From Lachnoclostridium sp. UBA5890 (lineage in GTDB: Bacteria; Bacillota; Clostridia; Lachnospirales; Lachnospiraceae), in NCBI GenBank assembly GCA_002431395.1, contig DJEU01000048.1, positions 59,413 through 67,999 of the forward strand: a stretch of 8,587 nucleotides of DNA, read 5' to 3'. This document shows, in pieces, positions 6,107 through 8,587 of the stretch. Position numbers and translations under genes: made by a program. How positions within the stretch are numbered: position 1 is the stretch's first letter; every line of letters starts with the position of its first letter. The notes below the pieces were generated by a model. That model made no database searches, was not told the DNA's origin, and worked only from the letters and a program-made list of their open reading frames with translations.

Positions 6107-6804
6107 TGAAATTATCAAAGCGTTTACAGATGAATGTATCTTTGGTTCCGCAGGGAGCCAGAGTGGCAGATATCGGATGTGATCATGGCTATGCGGCGAT
6201 CTGGCTTATTCAGAATCATGTGGCGGAAAAAATGATCGCGATGGATATCAATGAAGGACCGATCGCACGGGCGAAAGAGCATATCCGGCGGGAAGGGCTG
6301 GAAAACCGGATTGCGTGCCGCAGAAGCAATGGCATGGAAAAACTGGAGCCGGGAGAAGTCGATACACTGATGATCGCCGGCATGGGCGGTCCCTTGATGA
6401 TTGACATATTGAATGCACGTCCGGATGTACTTGCTAAAGTACAGACCTTGGTATTGCAGCCACAGTCTGAAATCGGGTTTGTTCGAGAAAAATTGTCAGA
6501 TTTTGGATTTGAAATCATGCAGGAAAAAGCCTGCCGCGACGAGGGAAAATTTTACTTTGCCATGCTTGCAAAACGGTCAGAAAAAGCGAAGAAAACACAT
6601 GAGTACAATGTGCCGGGAACCGGTTACAGCACGTATCTGATCGAGAAACGGGATTCGGTGATGCTTGACTTCCTGTTACAGGAAAAGAACGTTTACGATT
6701 CGATTCTTGACCGGCTGGCGGAACAGGGAAATACCGGTGCGCGCCGTTTGGAAGTGGAGCATCTGTGTACACTTTTAGAAGAACTGACAGACAAAATGAA
6801 ATGA
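6106..6804 (+). CDS. trmK: tRNA (adenine-22-N1)-methyltransferase TrmK
   Basis: A 232-residue class I SAM-dependent methyltransferase. TrmK methylates N1 of adenine 22 in the D-arm region of some bacterial tRNAs. The SAM-binding motif I is ADIGCDHGYA (21-30), with acidic D47 ending the second strand (AMDIN). An AGMGG motif (91-95) and LQPQ (117-120), the equivalent of the usual LQPN-type motif, follow. The C-terminal third (about 160-232) is helical and charged, as in family members with a coiled C-terminal domain. The ATG overlaps the rpoD stop as TAATG, and GAAGGA at 6088-6093 inside rpoD serves as a ribosome site, so translation is probably coupled. Position directly after rpoD is standard in Firmicutes. 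No Nif3-like gene follows it here. Confidence 0.9.
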   Translation: MKLSKRLQMNVSLVPQGARVADIGCDHGYAAIWLIQNHVAEKMIAMDINEGPIARAKEHIRREGLENRIACRRSNGMEKLEPGEVDTLMIAGMGGPLMIDILNARPDVLAKVQTLVLQPQSEIGFVREKLSDFGFEIMQEKACRDEGKFYFAMLAKRSEKAKKTHEYNVPGTGYSTYLIEKRDSVMLDFLLQEKNVYDSILDRLAEQGNTGARRLEVEHLCTLLEELTDKMK

Positions 6805-6809
6805 GCGGA

Positions 6810-6815
6810 AAGGAG
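6810..6815 (+). promoter_or_regulatory. Shine-Dalgarno site deciding the nucleoside kinase start
   Basis: AAGGAG sits 9 bases before the ATG at 6825. The in-frame ATG at 6816 directly abuts it and the ones at 6801 and 6765 precede it, so 6825 is favoured. Confidence 0.75.
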
Positions 6816-6824
6816 ATGAGCACC

Positions 6825-8474
6825 ATGGAGAATATTTCGGTAAAAATCGATGGAAAAAAAGTGGTTTGTGAAAAAGGAATTACATATTTTGAATTGGCAA
6901 AACAGACCGGACACTCAGATGCGCTTGCCGTAAAAGTAGATGGTGTGGTAAAAGAACTTGGAAAAAGTGTAGAAAGCGGAAGCCATATTACATTTTGTAA
7001 TTTTCAGGATAAAGATGGCCGCCGTGTGTATGTCAGAGGACTTACGATGGTTATGCTGAAGGCCTTTTACAAAGAGACACCGAAAGATAAATTTGAAAAA
7101 ATCACGGTGGAATATTCGATTGACACAGGGTATTACTGTACACTGCGCGGGGTAGAGGTGACCGACGAACTGCTCGCCCGCGTAAGCGACCGCATGAAAC
7201 GCTATATAGACGAAGACGTTACGTTTGAGAAAAAGACAATGAGTGTTCACAAGGCCATTCGTCTGTTTGATGCGAAGAAAATGTTTGACAAGAGCCGTCT
7301 TCTGCGGTATCGTAGAAGTTCGAGAGTAACGATTCATAAACTGGGAAAAGTCATGGATTATTTTTATGGACCGATGCCTTACAGCACAGGCTGTTTAAGC
7401 AAGTTTAAACTTCAGGCATTTGAATCCGGGTTTGTGCTTATCGTGCCAAAAGAAGAGGATCCGAAGCATATTCCGGAATTTGTGCCAAGCTATAAATTGT
7501 TCCATACGCTGGAAAAGACGGCTAAGCGCGGAGTACAGCTGGAAGTGGAAAATGTCGGACAGTTAAATGATGTGATCGTAAATGGTGGAATGCGTGATCT
7601 GATGCTGGTGCAGGAGGCGCTGCATGAGAAAGAGATTGGAAATATCGCAGAACAGATTGCTTCCTCCAAAGAAGTGCGTGTCGTAACGATCGCCGGGCCG
7701 TCCTCTTCCGGAAAGACAACCTTTTCTTACCGCTTGTCGGCACAGTTAAAGACATTTGGTTTGAAACCGCATCCGATCGGACTCGATGATTATTTTGTCA
7801 ATCGTGTTGATACGCCGAAAGATAAAGACGGAAAATATAACTACGAATGTATCGAAGCAATCGACACAAAGCAGTTTAACGAAGATCTGGAAAACCTGCT
7901 CGCAGGCAGAGAAGTACAGCTTCCGACGTACAATTTCATCACCGGAAAACGGGAATATAATAAACCGATGCTGAAACTTGGACCAGACGAGATTCTTGTT
8001 ATCGAGGGAATCCATGGGTTAAATGATAAACTGACCGAGAAGATTCCGAAAGAAAATAAGTTTAAAATATATATCAGTGCATTGACGACATTGAATGTAG
8101 ACGATCATAACCGGATCCCTACGACCGATGGAAGACTGATCCGAAGAATCGTGCGTGATGCACGGACCAGAGGACATAGTGCACAGAAGACGATTGCAAT
8201 GTGGAAATCGGTAAGAGATGGTGAGAATGCCAATATTTTCCCATTTCAGGAAAAAGCGGATGCCATGTTTAATTCGTCGCTGCTTTATGAACTGGCAGCC
8301 TTGAAGACGTACGCGGAACCGGCATTGTTCCGTGTGCCGATGGATAGTGAGGAATATGCAGAAGCACAGCGTCTGCTCAAATTCCTGGATTATTTCCTCG
8401 CCATCAATCCGGAGGAAGTTCCATTAAATTCGATCGTACGAGAGTTTATCGGTGGTGGAATCCTATTAGATTAA
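6825..8474 (+). CDS. TGS-domain nucleoside kinase (uridine kinase/phosphoribulokinase-like)
   Basis: A 549-residue cytosolic fusion. Residues 1-60 look like a TGS domain, the small RNA/nucleotide-binding fold of threonyl-tRNA synthetase and Rel proteins. Residues 60-270 resemble the synthetase's second additional domain in overall style, but I see no HxxxH zinc motif. Residues 284-500 form a uridine-kinase-like P-loop kinase: Walker A GPSSSGKTT (291-299), LDDYF (320-324), the substrate loop LPTYNFITG (366-374), LVIEGIHGLN (391-400) and the lid-like RLIRRIVRDARTRG (437-450). Such proteins are annotated as nucleoside or uridine kinases, but the true substrate is unclear to me. The gene lies 20 bases after trmK and about 25 bases before rnpB, suggesting a link to tRNA or nucleotide metabolism. 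The start is set by AAGGAG at 6810-6815. Confidence 0.85.
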   Translation: MENISVKIDGKKVVCEKGITYFELAKQTGHSDALAVKVDGVVKELGKSVESGSHITFCNFQDKDGRRVYVRGLTMVMLKAFYKETPKDKFEKITVEYSIDTGYYCTLRGVEVTDELLARVSDRMKRYIDEDVTFEKKTMSVHKAIRLFDAKKMFDKSRLLRYRRSSRVTIHKLGKVMDYFYGPMPYSTGCLSKFKLQAFESGFVLIVPKEEDPKHIPEFVPSYKLFHTLEKTAKRGVQLEVENVGQLNDVIVNGGMRDLMLVQEALHEKEIGNIAEQIASSKEVRVVTIAGPSSSGKTTFSYRLSAQLKTFGLKPHPIGLDDYFVNRVDTPKDKDGKYNYECIEAIDTKQFNEDLENLLAGREVQLPTYNFITGKREYNKPMLKLGPDEILVIEGIHGLNDKLTEKIPKENKFKIYISALTTLNVDDHNRIPTTDGRLIRRIVRDARTRGHSAQKTIAMWKSVRDGENANIFPFQEKADAMFNSSLLYELAALKTYAEPALFRVPMDSEEYAEAQRLLKFLDYFLAINPEEVPLNSIVREFIGGGILLD

Positions 8475-8499
8475 GTTATTACCAACAATGAAATAGTAT

Positions 8500-8587
8500 G
8501 AGTAGCACAGATGATCGCACCTGCTTATACCGAAAGGTCCCAGGTGAGGAAAGTCCGAGCTTCGCAGGGCAGGATGCCGGATAACGT
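8500..8587 (+). ncRNA. rnpB: RNase P RNA, class A type (5' end only, cut by window edge)
   Basis: The catalytic RNA that trims the 5' leader from precursor tRNAs. The nearly universal GAGGAAAGTCC core (8546-8556) is present, followed by the conserved GCAGGGCAGGATGCCGGATAAC context (8564-8585). Upstream, CACCTG (8518-8523) pairs with CAGGTG (8541-8546), with an inner ACC-GAAA-GGT tetraloop hairpin (8529-8538), the expected P3-like arm. The preceding AGATGATCGC matches the bacterial pattern next to P1. The 5' end is placed near 8500 by analogy and may be off by several bases. TAGTAT at 8494-8499 could be a -10 box, but its -35 partner (TTAAGT, 8471-8476) is poor. The RNA might instead be processed from the operon transcript. 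Most of the gene lies beyond the window. Confidence 0.93.

Noticed and set aside
6707..6735. TTGACC in trmK as an internal promoter for the kinase gene
   Set aside because: No acceptable -10 element is found at 16-18 bases downstream.
1..8587. CRISPR array, insertion sequence, prophage, toxin-antitoxin or defence genes
   Set aside because: No direct repeats with spacers, terminal inverted repeats, transposase, integrase or nuclease-like genes were seen. All large frames are housekeeping or signalling genes.

Overview
This window reads as ordinary chromosome from a low-to-moderate GC, Gram-positive anaerobe of the class Clostridia, most likely the family Lachnospiraceae. The evidence is the gene order dgt-dnaG-rpoD-trmK (the Firmicutes macromolecular-synthesis operon), a DUF4321 small membrane protein, strong purine-rich Shine-Dalgarno (SD) sites, and a class A RNase P RNA. 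No mobile element, CRISPR array, phage gene or tRNA gene is visible. The lineage is inferred from protein style and synteny, not from a search.

Layout. Bases 1-178 hold the 3' portion of a structured non-coding RNA that looks like 6S RNA and ends in a strong intrinsic terminator. Two plus-strand genes follow: a Cof-type HAD phosphatase (200-1012) and a membrane-anchored HD-GYP-like protein (1028-1741). A small minus-strand gene for a DUF4321 membrane protein (1726-1983) converges on the HD-GYP gene with a 16-base overlap. Its likely terminator lies inside the HD-GYP coding sequence. Bases 1984-2129 form a divergent promoter region.

From 2130 to the end everything is on the plus strand: dGTPase-like HD hydrolase, primase DnaG, primary sigma factor RpoD, tRNA m1A22 methyltransferase TrmK, a TGS-domain nucleoside kinase, and then the 5' end of rnpB, cut by the window edge. 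Spacings are short (34, 40, -1 and 20 bases), so the five genes are probably one operon. A second promoter appears to lie just before rpoD, with its -35 box formed by the last two sense codons of dnaG.

How it fits together. The cluster links dNTP level control (dGTPase), replication priming (DnaG), global transcription initiation (RpoD), tRNA modification (TrmK), a probable nucleotide-related kinase and tRNA 5' processing (RNase P). If the left-edge RNA is 6S, a regulator of sigma-A RNA polymerase sits about 5 kb from the sigma gene itself.

Nothing here is clearly a new system. The points most worth a second look are the TGS-kinase of uncertain substrate, the unstudied DUF4321 protein and its embedded terminator, the overlapping regulatory signals before rpoD and dgt, the HD-GYP protein with an altered GYP motif, and the identity of the left-edge RNA.
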